DNA of 64,000 nucleotides from Bacteroidaceae bacterium (GCA_017555585.1 JAFZGA010000002.1:62001-126000); one strand, 5' to 3'; positions 36,316 through 45,862 are shown, counted from the stretch's first letter. The notes: generated from the sequence alone by a model not told the origin. Made by a program: numbers and translations.

Positions 36316-37338
36316 TTAATCAATGAACCATTTGTATTTTTCGTCACCATGTAATGCCATGTTTATGCCTACCGCCATTTCTGTAGCGTTTAAAGAACGG
36401 TCTAAGAACGAATCTATATAACTGCTCTTATTAGCACCTGTTAGAAGATTGTAGAACTTCCACATATTTAGTTCTCCACCTGTGCCACAGAAATTTTCAT
36501 CGTTTATATACGATTTAGCAACAGAATTTATTTGTGTATCTGTCAGCAACATTCTTGGCAATCGTTTTTGCATAATATTAGGCAAACATTGATATAACCT
36601 CATTCTACCTAAAATTTGGCAAAATTGGTGTTCGCTCATCGTTGTATTCCCAAGAGTTTGCAATAAATGGATTTGTTTGGCTGGGTTAAAGTTGTTAAAT
36701 AGTTCCAATGCACCATTATAGAGTTCTGAGACATTGGAAACTTTCAAATCGTCCTTATATCCGTCCGTAAAAATGCACATATTGCAACACACTTGATTTT
36801 TAAAGCCTATAGCCAATTTAAAAAGTTCTGGACTTTTCTTAGAATAAAGATTCATTTGGTTATAGGCTCTTACTCCAACTATTGAAAGGTTGAGTTTATT
36901 ACCCTCAATCGTTTCATAAATGGTTGGTACATCAATACTGAAAGCACATCTTTCATAATAAATAGTTTTTTCACTCTCCAACAGTTCATTTGCTTTCTTA
37001 TGAATAGCTTCGGGGGTTCTTCCCTTAATCACATGCGATACGCGGATTTTTGGAGAAGACACAGTTTCACCATTGAAGAAATCATTTGTAGCATCACAAA
37101 CCGCATCAATAAATTGGGAATGGTTTATTGTCAATTCATTATCTTTGGCAAATACAGGAGTTATACACTCATTAGCTAAATGGTTAATCCCCACTTCCAC
37201 TGTATTAGCTTCAATAAAATGCAAATCCTTTGGTAAGCATTGGTTATTTTCTTCCAAAACAACTGTTGCATCGTCTGCGAATTGAGCTAAATTCACTTTT
37301 TCTCTTGCCTGTACAGGCATTAAAATCAAATCTCTCAT
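36316..37338 (-). CDS. DUF3871 family protein
   Basis: 340 residues recognised as DUF3871, found on Bacteroides mobile elements, from its overall pattern (RVSHVIKGRTPEAI, AIGFKNQVCCNMCIFTDGYK, EHQFCQILGRMRLYQ). Resembles DUF932-like phage/plasmid proteins in layout; function unknown. It forms a unit with the 42-residue membrane miniprotein. Confidence 0.75.
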   Translation of the reverse strand: MRDLILMPVQAREKVNLAQFADDATVVLEENNQCLPKDLHFIEANTVEVGINHLANECITPVFAKDNELTINHSQFIDAVCDATNDFFNGETVSSPKIRVSHVIKGRTPEAIHKKANELLESEKTIYYERCAFSIDVPTIYETIEGNKLNLSIVGVRAYNQMNLYSKKSPELFKLAIGFKNQVCCNMCIFTDGYKDDLKVSNVSELYNGALELFNNFNPAKQIHLLQTLGNTTMSEHQFCQILGRMRLYQCLPNIMQKRLPRMLLTDTQINSVAKSYINDENFCGTGGELNMWKFYNLLTGANKSSYIDSFLDRSLNATEMAVGINMALHGDEKYKWFID

Positions 37339-37698
37339 AATGATAAAATTTAATAGTTAATAATTCTTTTTATATCAAATATGAGGAGGGGAATAAAAGG
37401 GTAATGCACCACCAAGTTAAAGTATCTATGTAATTTTAGAGGATAGATAATTAAAGGAGGGGGGATTGAATAAAGTACCTCGGTGTTATTTTCTGTAAAA
37501 CTGTAAATAGATAATGTTGGTAATAAGTACGCATATTATCAGTAACTGCTAATGAGGTATGAATTTTCAGTTGGGGTTATATGTACCTTAATTCAGATGA
37601 TTTTTTACAGGATTCCAAATCAGTCATTAACAGGCGATATTTTCCTGTACCCATTAGAAGGTAAGAGCCATAAGTAATTGCTTACCTACGGCTCTTTA
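37339..37698. other. Gap between DUF3871 and HTH genes
   Basis: 360 bp without a supported gene. It carries purine-rich ggaggggg-type tracts around 37382-37396 and 37455-37466 of unknown meaning and, at its right end, the terminator of the HTH gene. Confidence 0.5.
37664..37695 (-). terminator. Terminator of the HTH gene
   Basis: Stem agagcc / ggctct with inner taag/cttac pairing, 4 bp after the minus-strand stop codon. Confidence 0.6.
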
Positions 37699-38361
37699 TC
37701 AGTCCACAATAATATCTAATTTGGCTGGCTGTACGGCTTTGGCTTCCCTTTTTCGGAAATCTGGTCGAGGTGCATTAGGTATTAGGAAGATGTCATTTCT
37801 CAGAATATGTATGCCTTTTTGGTCTCTACGGATGTAGCCTTTAGATTCCGCTTCGGATAGATAATTTGAAATGGTGGATTTGCCTATCTTTAGCTCATTA
37901 GCTAATTGGTTTTGACTGTAAAGGGTGGTGTTTGTACCGTTCAGACACTTGCATTTCAGCAATATCAGAAATCCTTTAAGCTGTCTGCTTATGGGTTCAT
38001 TATGTAATAACTCGGTAATAAAAACATAATGCTCGGTGTTGAGTTTATATCTACACCTTTGGAATCTTCCATATCGTCCTTTAATGTTGCTCTTAATAAC
38101 TGTAAGTAGCCCACAAGATTGGAAATGATATAGCCAATCACTTATTTGGTCTGTGTCTTTTATTCCGTACTCATTAGCTAAAGTCTCTTGCTTTATGTCT
38201 GAGTAATAGGTTTTCAAATCTGCGTTGAGTGCAAGACAGTAGAACAGGTAAGCTTCTTTAGGCTTCAATTTGCCAGCAATGTGTTCGGTTATTCTGATGT
38301 ACTTTGGCATTTGAGTTGAGTTGTTTTGGTAGGCATTGGAGTCTCCTCTATAATTTTCCAT
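37699..38361 (-). CDS. Helix-turn-helix protein, replication-initiator-like
   Basis: 220 residues with two winged-helix-like units: ETLANEYGIKDTDQISDWLYHF (about 62-83) and NQLANELKIGKSTISNYLSEAESKG (about 145-170). The two-domain layout resembles element-borne replication initiators or regulators of the DnaD/RepA-like class. Located between DUF3871 and a conserved element protein, as in other Bacteroides elements. DNA binding is inferred; its target is unknown. Confidence 0.65.
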   Translation of the reverse strand: MENYRGDSNAYQNNSTQMPKYIRITEHIAGKLKPKEAYLFYCLALNADLKTYYSDIKQETLANEYGIKDTDQISDWLYHFQSCGLLTVIKSNIKGRYGRFQRCRYKLNTEHYVFITELLHNEPISRQLKGFLILLKCKCLNGTNTTLYSQNQLANELKIGKSTISNYLSEAESKGYIRRDQKGIHILRNDIFLIPNAPRPDFRKREAKAVQPAKLDIIVD

Positions 38362-38502
38362 AATAGGTATTAGTATTTAGGTATTAGTAAGTAACCCCTC
38401 TGAATAGAACACCCCACACCCCCTAATTTGAACACTGCCTTTTAGCGTATTATAGGACGGTTTTGGGGATTCTATCAGCCTTTAATAATCAATATAGGTC
38501 AA

Positions 38503-38555
38503 ACCAAAGTTGGAGAAAACAGAAGCCTACCTCTCACATAGGCTTCCGCTTTGGT
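38503..38555 (-). terminator. Compound hairpin after the 38559 gene
   Basis: Inner stem gaagccta / taggcttc and outer accaaag / ctttggt; it sits 4 bp after the minus-strand stop codon. Confidence 0.6.
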
Positions 38556-38558
38556 TCA

Positions 38559-39500
38559 TTAAGCAGCCGGAGCAAACTGTCTATTGCGTTCCAATTCCTT
38601 TATCCAAGATATAAGAACGGTTACAATGCAGGTTTCTTTCTCACCGCAACGCATAAGCTTTGTTCGCTCAACGTCATTAGCAGGGATTGTGTCTAATGCC
38701 TTATGAAGCTGTACAAGGGTATATCCCTCAGCCTTTTGCAAGTAGTTAAGTGCTCTGATTGTATATCTCTTCTTAGCCTCATTAACACCAAAGGTTAAGC
38801 AAACTTTCTGATGAAGCTCTTTAGCTTCTGCGTAGCTTCTTCCGAGAGTACACATATCCTTAGGCTTGTAGCCTGTGGTCATCATGCTGGTTGTTACACC
38901 CTTAACCTGTACATCAAGATAAAGCTGTGCAGTGCTCGCTGGCATGTTTGTTTCTACAGCCAAGTCGTAGATAGCATTACAAACCTCATCGTTTGTTGCA
39001 AGGGCAGCAACACCCATTTTTTCCTTTGAGGTCAAGCCCCTGCTGAACAGGTTGGTTGTGCCTGTTACCTCGGCAAACTCCTGTACATCAGCAAATGAGT
39101 GTACTTCTACAGTCTTGAGTACCTCATCTATCGAGAAGCGATAATAGGTGTCTGCTGTTTCTACAGGAATGTAGACATTGGGTGTTCCTGTTGGGATTTC
39201 ATTACCTTCGTAGTCAAAAAGAGCAATTTCTGCTGAGTAAAAAATTTCAGATGTTGAAACGTGGTAGATTACGTTCAACATTTTCGACTTATCAATCATC
39301 TCAAGTTGCTTCATCTGAGAAGCCTTAAGGCAGTCCATAGAGTATTTATGGCGAGCAAGGATAATCTCCTGTACTTCGCCTTTAATCTTGGCTTTAAAAG
39401 TCTTGAACTGAACCATTTCTACACTTGCAGTAGCTACTGCGTTATTGCTCACTGTTGCGATTGAGTTCGCAGGTTTTGCTTTTTTTTCGTTTTCCATTTT
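38559..39500 (-). CDS. Conserved element protein, unknown
   Basis: 313 residues from MENEKKAKPANS; an ATG at 39533 would add 11. N-terminal 25 residues are low-complexity Ala/Asn/Val. No family name recognised, though such proteins are frequent next to HTH genes on Bacteroidales elements. Soluble, no catalytic signature. Its upstream region (39501-39843) has no gene and holds GTACGCA repeats. Confidence 0.6.
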   Translation of the reverse strand, partial: KMENEKKAKPANSIATVSNNAVATASVEMVQFKTFKAKIKGEVQEIILARHKYSMDCLKASQMKQLEMIDKSKMLNVIYHVSTSEIFYSAEIALFDYEGNEIPTGTPNVYIPVETADTYYRFSIDEVLKTVEVHSFADVQEFAEVTGTTNLFSRGLTSKEKMGVAALATNDEVCNAIYDLAVETNMPASTAQLYLDVQVKGVTTSMMTTGYKPKDMCTLGRSYAEAKELHQKVCLTFGVNEAKKRYTIRALNYLQKAEGYTLVQLHKALDTIPANDVERTKLMRCGEKETCIVTVLISWIKELERNRQFAPAA

Positions 39501-39843
39501 ATTAAACTTTTTAATGATTAAACTTCTTATCAATCTCCAAAGGGCGCCCTTGTTGTTGATTGGTGGTGCAAGCTCATTGTTTGGGATTGATGGTTCTTGA
39601 TTCCCACTTACTGTTCTTCGGTGTGAACTCCTCTTGCTTCTTTGGAATGAATCTTCAACTCACCTTTTCAATGATAACTTGTCCTTTTGACAATGCAAAG
39701 GTACTGCTACATCAATGTGTAGCAAAGGATTTTTCTTGAAGCCCATGTGTGTAGAAAAAGTAGCATTTTTCAGTACGCAAAAAAATGCGTACCAAAAGTT
39801 TCACCTTTTCAGTACGCATTTATATTATAAAATATTACTTAGA
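39501..39843. other. Gap with GTACGCA repeats
   Basis: 343 bp without a supported gene. GTACGCA at 39773-39779 and 39812-39818 and its inverse TGCGTAC at 39786-39792; the second and third form a terminator hairpin, the first and second a 20-bp palindrome that could be an operator of the leftward gene. Confidence 0.5.
39784..39820 (-). terminator. Terminator of the 39844 gene
   Basis: Stem aatgcgtac / gtacgcatt with a seven-T run on the minus-strand 3' side. Confidence 0.75.
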
Positions 39844-40788
39844 TTAAAGCATATAGTGACCAGCTGTAAGCATTGGAAAATCTTCTTTAATATATCTTCT
39901 TAACAAGTTTGATAACATCCTGTTTGGATTGCCCTCGTTGTCATGAGATTCATTATATCGCTTACCATCGTATCCTACCGTATATATAAGTCGTGAGATA
40001 AACAACATCTTATCTTTTGACACATTATATATCGAGTTTTTGGGTACTATTGCTTTTCTTTCTTTCAAAAAGTAGAGGAATATTTCTGCAAATTTCCATT
40101 TCTTATATGATATGTCAAGATATGACCTATCTTTAAAATTAAGAAAACAAGCATCACCAACTATTGAACTATTAATGTCGTTCAGCCTTTCTACTTCTCC
40201 ACTATTTATAATTTCATTATAGGATTTAATATAATGCTGTATAGCAACCTGTACGATTTTGATTGTATCCTCTTTTTCCACAGTATAACTTTTTCTATTG
40301 CTTTTCTTCAAGATTATACTTGTAGCTTCTGATAATTTTTCCGCAAAATCGTTAAAATCTTGCAATGTACTTTTACCAATCGCTGGAGAATTATTTCCTA
40401 AATCTTCGATATAATCATGCACGAATAGGAGCAAATACCATAATTTGCTAACATTAAGCCCAAACGCGGAAATGGTATTTTGTAAACACTCATTATTCAA
40501 ATATCGTTCTTTAAAATTAGATTTTAATGGCTTATTATCAGTTTTTAAGTAATCATCAAAAGATATATTAGAAAGATAAAAATTCTTGTGCCGTTCATAT
40601 CTTTCTTCGATTGGCAAATATCGCTGATGGTATCTTTCGCAAAAAATCGCAGGAGCTTTAGACATAGCACCATCAATATTAGGCAGAAAATGGTCTGCAA
40701 CTTCCCAAACATAATCAAGAAGTTCTATATCTTGATAGTTGTCATAATCTTCGATGGTCTGTTTTATATCTGGTAATTCTTCTATCAT
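39844..40788 (-). CDS. Hypothetical protein next to the integrase
   Basis: 314 residues, soluble, rich in Asn, Tyr, Lys and Glu; not recognised. It lies downstream of the integrase on the same strand, separated by a terminator, and is A/T-rich like typical accessory cargo. Helical content (IEDLGNNSPAIGKSTLQDFN) but no motif; could be a cargo defence or regulatory gene, without evidence for either. Confidence 0.55.
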   Translation of the reverse strand: MIEELPDIKQTIEDYDNYQDIELLDYVWEVADHFLPNIDGAMSKAPAIFCERYHQRYLPIEERYERHKNFYLSNISFDDYLKTDNKPLKSNFKERYLNNECLQNTISAFGLNVSKLWYLLLFVHDYIEDLGNNSPAIGKSTLQDFNDFAEKLSEATSIILKKSNRKSYTVEKEDTIKIVQVAIQHYIKSYNEIINSGEVERLNDINSSIVGDACFLNFKDRSYLDISYKKWKFAEIFLYFLKERKAIVPKNSIYNVSKDKMLFISRLIYTVGYDGKRYNESHDNEGNPNRMLSNLLRRYIKEDFPMLTAGHYML

Positions 40789-40817
40789 TACATTAGTTAT
40801 TTATTGGCAAAAATAGA

Positions 40818-40857
40818 AAGAAATTCTCGCTTGTAGTAATACAGGTGAGAATTTCTA
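40818..40857 (-). terminator. Terminator of the integrase gene
   Basis: 10-bp inverted repeat (agaaattctc / gagaatttct) followed by a T-rich run on the minus strand. Confidence 0.65.
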
Positions 40858-40879
40858 ATATTAGCAATTATAAATAATT

Positions 40880-42091
40880 CTAATCACACGAATATGTATT
40901 CATCAACTTATCCATTTCTTCGCCAATGCAATTATCTACTAACTTTGCATAATGCTCTGTCATTCGTACATTAGAATGACCTAACATTTTTGAAACAACT
41001 ATCAATGATACATTATTCGCCAATGTAACTGTACTTGCAAACGTGTGTCTTGCTGTATGATAGGTTATACGTTTATCTATATGACACAATATTGCAATAT
41101 CTTTCAGATAAAGATTAACCTCCTTATCTGAATAAATTGGCATCAATGTTTCACCACCAGCATACTTATCCAACAACATTTTTGCACTTGGTAATAATGG
41201 AATACGAGAGAGAACACCTGTTTTCACACGCTTCTTCTTTATCCACATTCTTCCCTGATTATCACGTTCCAGATGTTCAGCCTTTAAAGTTTTTACATCT
41301 ATATAAGATAATCCTGTATAGCATGCAAACAAAAACATATCACGTGTACGCTCTAATCTGGGTAAAGGCGAATTAAAGTTGATAATCTTACGAAGTTCAT
41401 CTTCCGTCAGAAAGTCTGGAGAAACGATTTGTCTTTCTAATCTAAAATTTGCAAATGGATTAAAAGCCATCTTGTTATTAGCGACAGCACGATTAATGAC
41501 CTTTTTTAATAATGCAAGATACTTCACTGCACCATTATGTGACAAGCGATGCTCTGCTAAAAGCCAGACACGAAATTCCTCAATAAAATCACGGTTCAGT
41601 TCACGCAAAAAAACATCATTACGATTGTATTTTTCTTGAATAAACTTTTCTAAAAGTTCAAGACCATGTTTTGAATTAGCGTACGTTCCTTTAGATACTC
41701 CAAGACCAATTTGTTTATATTGCAATTCATTATGTTTTCTATAAACACTCAATATGGTTTCTTCTTTAACCAATTCAACCTTATTCATTAGAGCATCGCG
41801 TAACAATGTAGCGGTAACAGCAAATCCATGTTTTACCAACTTTATTTCTTCTTCATATATACGAACACGAATACTTTTTAGAAATTCATTCAAGACCACT
41901 GCTTCTGAATTTACACCGCGTACACATTGTTTGTCTTTGTTCCATAATTCTATAGCTATAAGCTTACCTGTTGAAAACACGACACGCTCATCCCCAAGAG
42001 AAATCAATACCTCAATAGGTGCTTTACCTGTCTTATTTACTTTGCTGGCTCTTACTATAAAGGATAGATTATAATTACTTTTATTAAACAT
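40880..42091 (-). CDS. Tyrosine integrase, IntDOT-like, of element A
   Basis: 403 residues from MFNKSNYNLS, the usual start of Bacteroidetes integrases (arm-binding domain about 1-90, core-binding about 110-215, catalytic about 225-400). Catalytic residues: Lys290, His345 and Arg348 (HTARHTFAS), His372 (LGHSN), Tyr381. The first Arg is replaced by Ser262 (TGLS instead of TGLR), as in the CTnDOT integrase. A longer frame to 42196 overlaps arm-like sites and is rejected. It lies 131 bp from gene-tail copy 2, the expected place for the integrase of a site-specific element. Confidence 0.9.
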   Translation of the reverse strand: MFNKSNYNLSFIVRASKVNKTGKAPIEVLISLGDERVVFSTGKLIAIELWNKDKQCVRGVNSEAVVLNEFLKSIRVRIYEEEIKLVKHGFAVTATLLRDALMNKVELVKEETILSVYRKHNELQYKQIGLGVSKGTYANSKHGLELLEKFIQEKYNRNDVFLRELNRDFIEEFRVWLLAEHRLSHNGAVKYLALLKKVINRAVANNKMAFNPFANFRLERQIVSPDFLTEDELRKIINFNSPLPRLERTRDMFLFACYTGLSYIDVKTLKAEHLERDNQGRMWIKKKRVKTGVLSRIPLLPSAKMLLDKYAGGETLMPIYSDKEVNLYLKDIAILCHIDKRITYHTARHTFASTVTLANNVSLIVVSKMLGHSNVRMTEHYAKLVDNCIGEEMDKLMNTYSCD

Positions 42092-42222
42092 ATACTTTTT
42101 GTGTGACGTCTCAGTGACGAACACCGTCACAAAGATTTTAATTAGAAACTTCAAAAAGCATAATCTACTAATATTCAAACACTTAAAGGCTGTCAAACAA
42201 ACATGACATGAACGAGCGATTT
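42092..42222. other. Right end of element A with arm-like sites
   Basis: gtgacg occurs twice (about 42113 and 42115-42120 region) and accgtcacaaa at 42124-42134, the inverse of the TTGTGACGGT sites at the left end. Confidence 0.55.
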
Positions 42223-42387
42223 ATGACAGATACAATGGGCCGTATGCACTCAGACGCTCAGTTTGCAGGTTCTTCTTCAGTACCAGCACACGTTGAGATG
42301 ATGGGCTTCCTCGGTATCGGTAACAACCCAATGGTTGGTGCTACTGTTGCTATCGCAGTTGATATCGCTGGTGCACTTTCTAAGTAA
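42223..42387 (+). repeat. Attachment-site repeat, copy 2 (displaced GGGtGRT tail)
   Basis: 165 bp that encode the same 54 residues and stop as copy 1. Differences are synonymous only (ACT/ACA, GTT/GTA, GTG/GTT, TTG-AGC/CTT-TCT). It has no start of the gene upstream and is a silent tail. Followed by a terminator. Confidence 0.92.
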
Positions 42388-42412
42388 TTAGCTAATAACT
42401 AATTCTTTATAC

Positions 42413-42443
42413 AGAGACATCCTTTCGGGGATGTCTCTTTTTT
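42413..42443 (+). terminator. Terminator after tail copy 2
   Basis: Stem agagacatcc / ggggatgtctct-T6. The identical terminator follows copy 3. Confidence 0.85.
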
Positions 42444-42635
42444 ATTGCCCTGTTCAATGATACCGACTTATAAACATCAACACCACTACCCTAACAGAAA
42501 CACCTTTTAAAACTCCTGATTTTTCTTGCGACGGTATAAGTTGACTATACCATTATTTAACTCTAAAAATGCCACAAAATTGGATATTTTGCGACGGTTT
42601 TGCGACGGTATTTGACACCGTCCAGAAAATTGACA
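42444..42635. other. Left end of element B with arm-site-like repeats
   Basis: Homologous to the block after copy 1. TTGCGACGGT at 42526-42535, 42589-42598 and 42600-42609, and inverted gacaccgtcc near 42614. Confidence 0.65.
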
Positions 42636-42905
42636 TTAATCGTTGTCACATAATAAATTCATAAGCATCCCTTTGCGGTATTCTCTTGGTAAAATCTCCA
42701 GCAATTCACTCAATTCAATTTCGATACAGAGTCCGCTTCTCAACTCGACTCCGCAATAATTTTCAAGTCGTTCAATATCATTTTTGAATCTCTCAGGTAT
42801 TATAACTTTTGTGCTCGCTTTATCGATAACATCCGGGGCACAATCCGAACGCCCATCTTGTGATTCTGAACCACAAAACAGGTTATACAAATTCTTTATT
42901 AACAT
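42636..42905 (-). CDS. Small element-encoded hypothetical protein
   Basis: 89 residues with a conserved-looking body (ERFKNDIERLENYCGVELRS, LCIEIELSELLEILPRE). Short acidic proteins of this layout are common beside integration modules of Bacteroidales elements, but no function is known. It sits directly inside the left end of element B. Confidence 0.5.
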   Translation of the reverse strand: MLIKNLYNLFCGSESQDGRSDCAPDVIDKASTKVIIPERFKNDIERLENYCGVELRSGLCIEIELSELLEILPREYRKGMLMNLLCDND

Positions 42906-42997
42906 TCTTTGCTATTTATTACACCTATTAGGACTTGGGTGGGAATTGGCTGCGTTTGGCGCATTTCGACAAAGAGGCAGGCAATAAATATAAGAAA

Positions 42998-43021
42998 CCC
43001 CTACAACGCAGGTTGCAGGGG
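42998..43021 (-). terminator. Hairpin, probable terminator
   Basis: Stem cccctacaac / gttgcagggg (one mismatch) followed on the minus strand by tttctta; lies 65 bp after the short frame at 43087. Confidence 0.5.
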
Positions 43022-43086
43022 CTCTAAACTCAATATGTAATATTACAACGCTTTTATAAGGTTTTCAAACACATCAAGGTCTCTTG

Positions 43087-43170
43087 TTATATATTGTCCA
43101 AAATTTTCTCCTGTGCAAAGCCACATACGGTGGCAAATGCGATAATGAGGGTTAAAAATAGTTTTTTCAT
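43087..43170 (-). pseudogene. Truncated secreted-peptide frame
   Basis: 27 codons, MKKLFLTLIIAFATVCGFAQ, a clear signal peptide, then a stop. In another frame the sequence continues as YITRDLDVFENLIKAL and stop, so a one-base change would give a secreted protein of about 42 residues. Read as a small gene with a frameshift or an eroded gene start. Confidence 0.35.
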
Positions 43171-43505
43171 ATAATCTAATTATGTTTTAACAATACACTT
43201 TTACTATAAGACAGACAAACCGCCTGTTTGTTACAAGGGTACATTGATTTCTCAATCTTTCATCTCGGAAGAAAACTTCAACTCAAATGAAAAGTAAATT
43301 TCACCCACGGCAAAAGACTGAATCTAAAAAATGCTCTTTAGATAGACAATAACATAGATGTTGACCCATAGTTATTTTCCCACACGATGCTCGGCTTTGA
43401 TCCCCTTCGGGCAGGACCGTTGGTTCGCTATGCCCAGCATGATAGGTTGCGCAGGGACAACATCCATATTATCACATTTATTGTTTCATGACACAGAAGC
43501 CGCCA

Positions 43506-45842
43506 TCACTCGCGGCGGATGACGTCTGCCGGGTTCACCTTCATTATCAGCTTTATCTTGTGCCATGTGGTGAGCAGCAGCAATCCCAACGTGACAACCA
43601 ATATAAAGACTCCATAAGGGCAATAGTACTCCATAAGACTCCTTTGCATTTTTGCACCTCCTTGTGTCGCCCAGTACATAAGACAGCACAGTAAAGGATA
43701 TACAATGATGAATGTTACCAGATATGTAGTTACATAAGGAAGAATAAAGTGCTTGAGTATATCCTTTTTCCTTGCACCGTTAATCTTTCTCACGGCAATG
43801 TCCTTCTGGCGTGTTTCCGCATCGAGTGAGATTGAGGAGTACACACTCAGCACCAACACGAGCATGCAGATGAAAACGAGAAGATAGGCAAGATGCAAAA
43901 GCGACGTGATTGACTGATGAACCATACGGTGAAGTTCACCAATGGTATTCACCTTTACCTCGAAGCTCTCAGGGACATACTTGCGTATGATGGTCTCTAT
44001 CGATTTCTTCACATCTTCAACCGATGCACCTTTTCTCACCCTGTAGAAGAAATCGGTATGGGCGGCCTCCTCTACACTGAAAACGAATCCGCACAACGGT
44101 ATAAGGCCTTCACCACTAATAAATGCTTCGGACGTGAAAGGGAAGAGTTCATCCTCCATCACACCTGCAATCTGATATTTCCACAAATCACGGCTCACTG
44201 TTCCGTCAAAATTGCCGTTCTGCATAAGCCTCTCATGGAGCACCTTGTCCACGTACATATAGCCTCTATCGGACGACTTGACAAGCTTGCCGTTGACATT
44301 GATATTGAACATCTCAAAGAAATTGGGGTCACCCATGGCAAGCAGACGCGAATATACAGTATCACTACCGACTGCAACCGTGACATACATTTGGACATCT
44401 GATAATATGGTACAGCTATGGGCACTTGCCACGAGTTCGATATCAGGAAGATTCGCAATCTGGGGATGTATCTCATCCCAGAAATTCGTATAACGTGAAA
44501 TTGCTATTATCCTCTCGCGCTCTGCGCCCGAGAGTTGCCTTGGCAACCATCCTTTATCGACTTTATTGCCGAGTACTACGAAACCAAGAAGACATAAAAA
44601 GACTATCGTTATCGCGAACTGCAAGGCGAACATGATGTTCCTTGTCTTTTTTCCTTGGCGACGGCGCACCATTGCGCCCTTCATCTCTACACGGCGCAGC
44701 CTCAGTACGGGGAACAGCACAGCGACAAGTCCCACGGCCAGCGCAATGACCGTAGCCTTCAACTGTAACATAAAGAGCAGCCTGAAATCGACATACATAT
44801 TGAAATCAAGGTTCATATACTTTACGTAGCTCAACGAGAGTTCGCTCACGATACACGACACAAGGAACGACAACAACAGCACCAGCACCACCTCGCTTGC
44901 AAGCAGCGCATAGAGTCCCTTGCTGTCCGAGCCCATGCATTTGCGCAGGGCAATCTCGCGTTGGCGTGTGTAGAACATCTGGACCATGAATTTCATGAAG
45001 TTCACGAAACCGATGATGAATATCAGCCACGAGAAGAGCTTAACGACAACGAGCACCAACCAGTAAGTCATATCACGTTCCCGTGCTGACAGGTAAAAAC
45101 TTAATGGCTCACCGTCGGCAGACGCTCTCCACTGGACGGCATTGAGGTTCTCCTGTGCCTCCTTTACCGAATACCCGTCAATCAGATCGGCCGAGACATG
45201 TACTGCTGTATTGTTCTGCACCAATGGTACATACATCCAGGAGGTGACATCGTTGCCCATGTCAAGCACGCCCACTATGCGATAGGTGGTCGAGAAATAT
45301 TCGTGACCTTCAAAATTCCCTTCATAGTTCACGGCTTTGTTGAGACTGTCGGCTGCCAGCGTGATGCTCTTGCCTATTGCGCTTTCGGTATCGAAGATCT
45401 TCTTTGCAAGCCCCTTGCTTATGATAGCCTCGTTCTTGCCTATGGAATCGCGTCCTTCACGTATCCAGTAGGATCCGTATTGCATTACACCATCGCTGTA
45501 CCTGAAGAAGATGTCTGATATACCGTGGACTCCCACCTGAAACGGAAGTTCCGGTTTGCTTTCGACATAGGCATTTGCACTTATGGGACGTAATGTCACA
45601 CCAACTATATTCTCCAGGCCTTCGACCCCACTGTCCTTGAGCTGAAAGAACTCCGAGGCATGGCTTAATCTGCCGTTGAGATAGATAGTGCATTTGTTCT
45701 CAGGCTCTATTGAAGTCTCAAAAAAGAGGTTCATATAACCGTTGAATGTGAGACCGATTCCCATACACAGCACCGAGACCACGGTGTGGAACTTGTACTT
45801 GAGCAGTTGTCTCACTGCCACTTTCATATAGTGTCCTAACAT
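43506..45842 (-). CDS. FtsX-like ABC transporter permease
   Basis: 778 residues of the Bacteroidetes MacB/FtsX-like permease type: N-terminal helix (about 18-38), large periplasmic domain, three helices (about 270-400), a second helix (about 418-436), second periplasmic domain and three final helices (about 665-765). Typical motifs: YTRQREIALRKCMGSDSKGLY and AETRQKDIAVRKINGARKKDI. It works with the ATPase encoded 20 bp upstream and the HlyD/TolC pair as a tripartite export system. Last gene of the operon. Confidence 0.9.
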   Translation of the reverse strand: MLGHYMKVAVRQLLKYKFHTVVSVLCMGIGLTFNGYMNLFFETSIEPENKCTIYLNGRLSHASEFFQLKDSGVEGLENIVGVTLRPISANAYVESKPELPFQVGVHGISDIFFRYSDGVMQYGSYWIREGRDSIGKNEAIISKGLAKKIFDTESAIGKSITLAADSLNKAVNYEGNFEGHEYFSTTYRIVGVLDMGNDVTSWMYVPLVQNNTAVHVSADLIDGYSVKEAQENLNAVQWRASADGEPLSFYLSARERDMTYWLVLVVVKLFSWLIFIIGFVNFMKFMVQMFYTRQREIALRKCMGSDSKGLYALLASEVVLVLLLSFLVSCIVSELSLSYVKYMNLDFNMYVDFRLLFMLQLKATVIALAVGLVAVLFPVLRLRRVEMKGAMVRRRQGKKTRNIMFALQFAITIVFLCLLGFVVLGNKVDKGWLPRQLSGAERERIIAISRYTNFWDEIHPQIANLPDIELVASAHSCTILSDVQMYVTVAVGSDTVYSRLLAMGDPNFFEMFNINVNGKLVKSSDRGYMYVDKVLHERLMQNGNFDGTVSRDLWKYQIAGVMEDELFPFTSEAFISGEGLIPLCGFVFSVEEAAHTDFFYRVRKGASVEDVKKSIETIIRKYVPESFEVKVNTIGELHRMVHQSITSLLHLAYLLVFICMLVLVLSVYSSISLDAETRQKDIAVRKINGARKKDILKHFILPYVTTYLVTFIIVYPLLCCLMYWATQGGAKMQRSLMEYYCPYGVFILVVTLGLLLLTTWHKIKLIMKVNPADVIRRE

Positions 45843-45862
45843 GATATTGCCGTATTTGAGGG

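Larger units (their letters stand above)
30907..42222. mobile_element. Integrative element A (with IntDOT-like integrase)
   Basis: 11.3 kb between gene-tail copies 1 and 2. It holds a tyrosine integrase at its right end, arm-site-like repeats at both ends, a HTH protein, DUF3871, a small tyrosine recombinase and several unknown or exported proteins, all on the minus strand except one small gene. No relaxase, coupling protein or conjugation gene is visible, so it is not a self-transmissible ICE by itself. Confidence 0.8.
42906..43505. other. Gap between small gene and ABC permease
   Basis: 600 bp. Holds a hairpin at 42998-43021, a short signal-peptide-like frame at 43087-43170, and a G/C-rich structured stretch around 43384-43443. 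No full gene. Confidence 0.5.

Noticed and set aside
42092-42196. N-terminal extension of the integrase to 42196
   Set aside because: The extra 35 residues are unlike the family start and overlap arm-site-like repeats; MFNKSNYNLS is the expected N-terminus.
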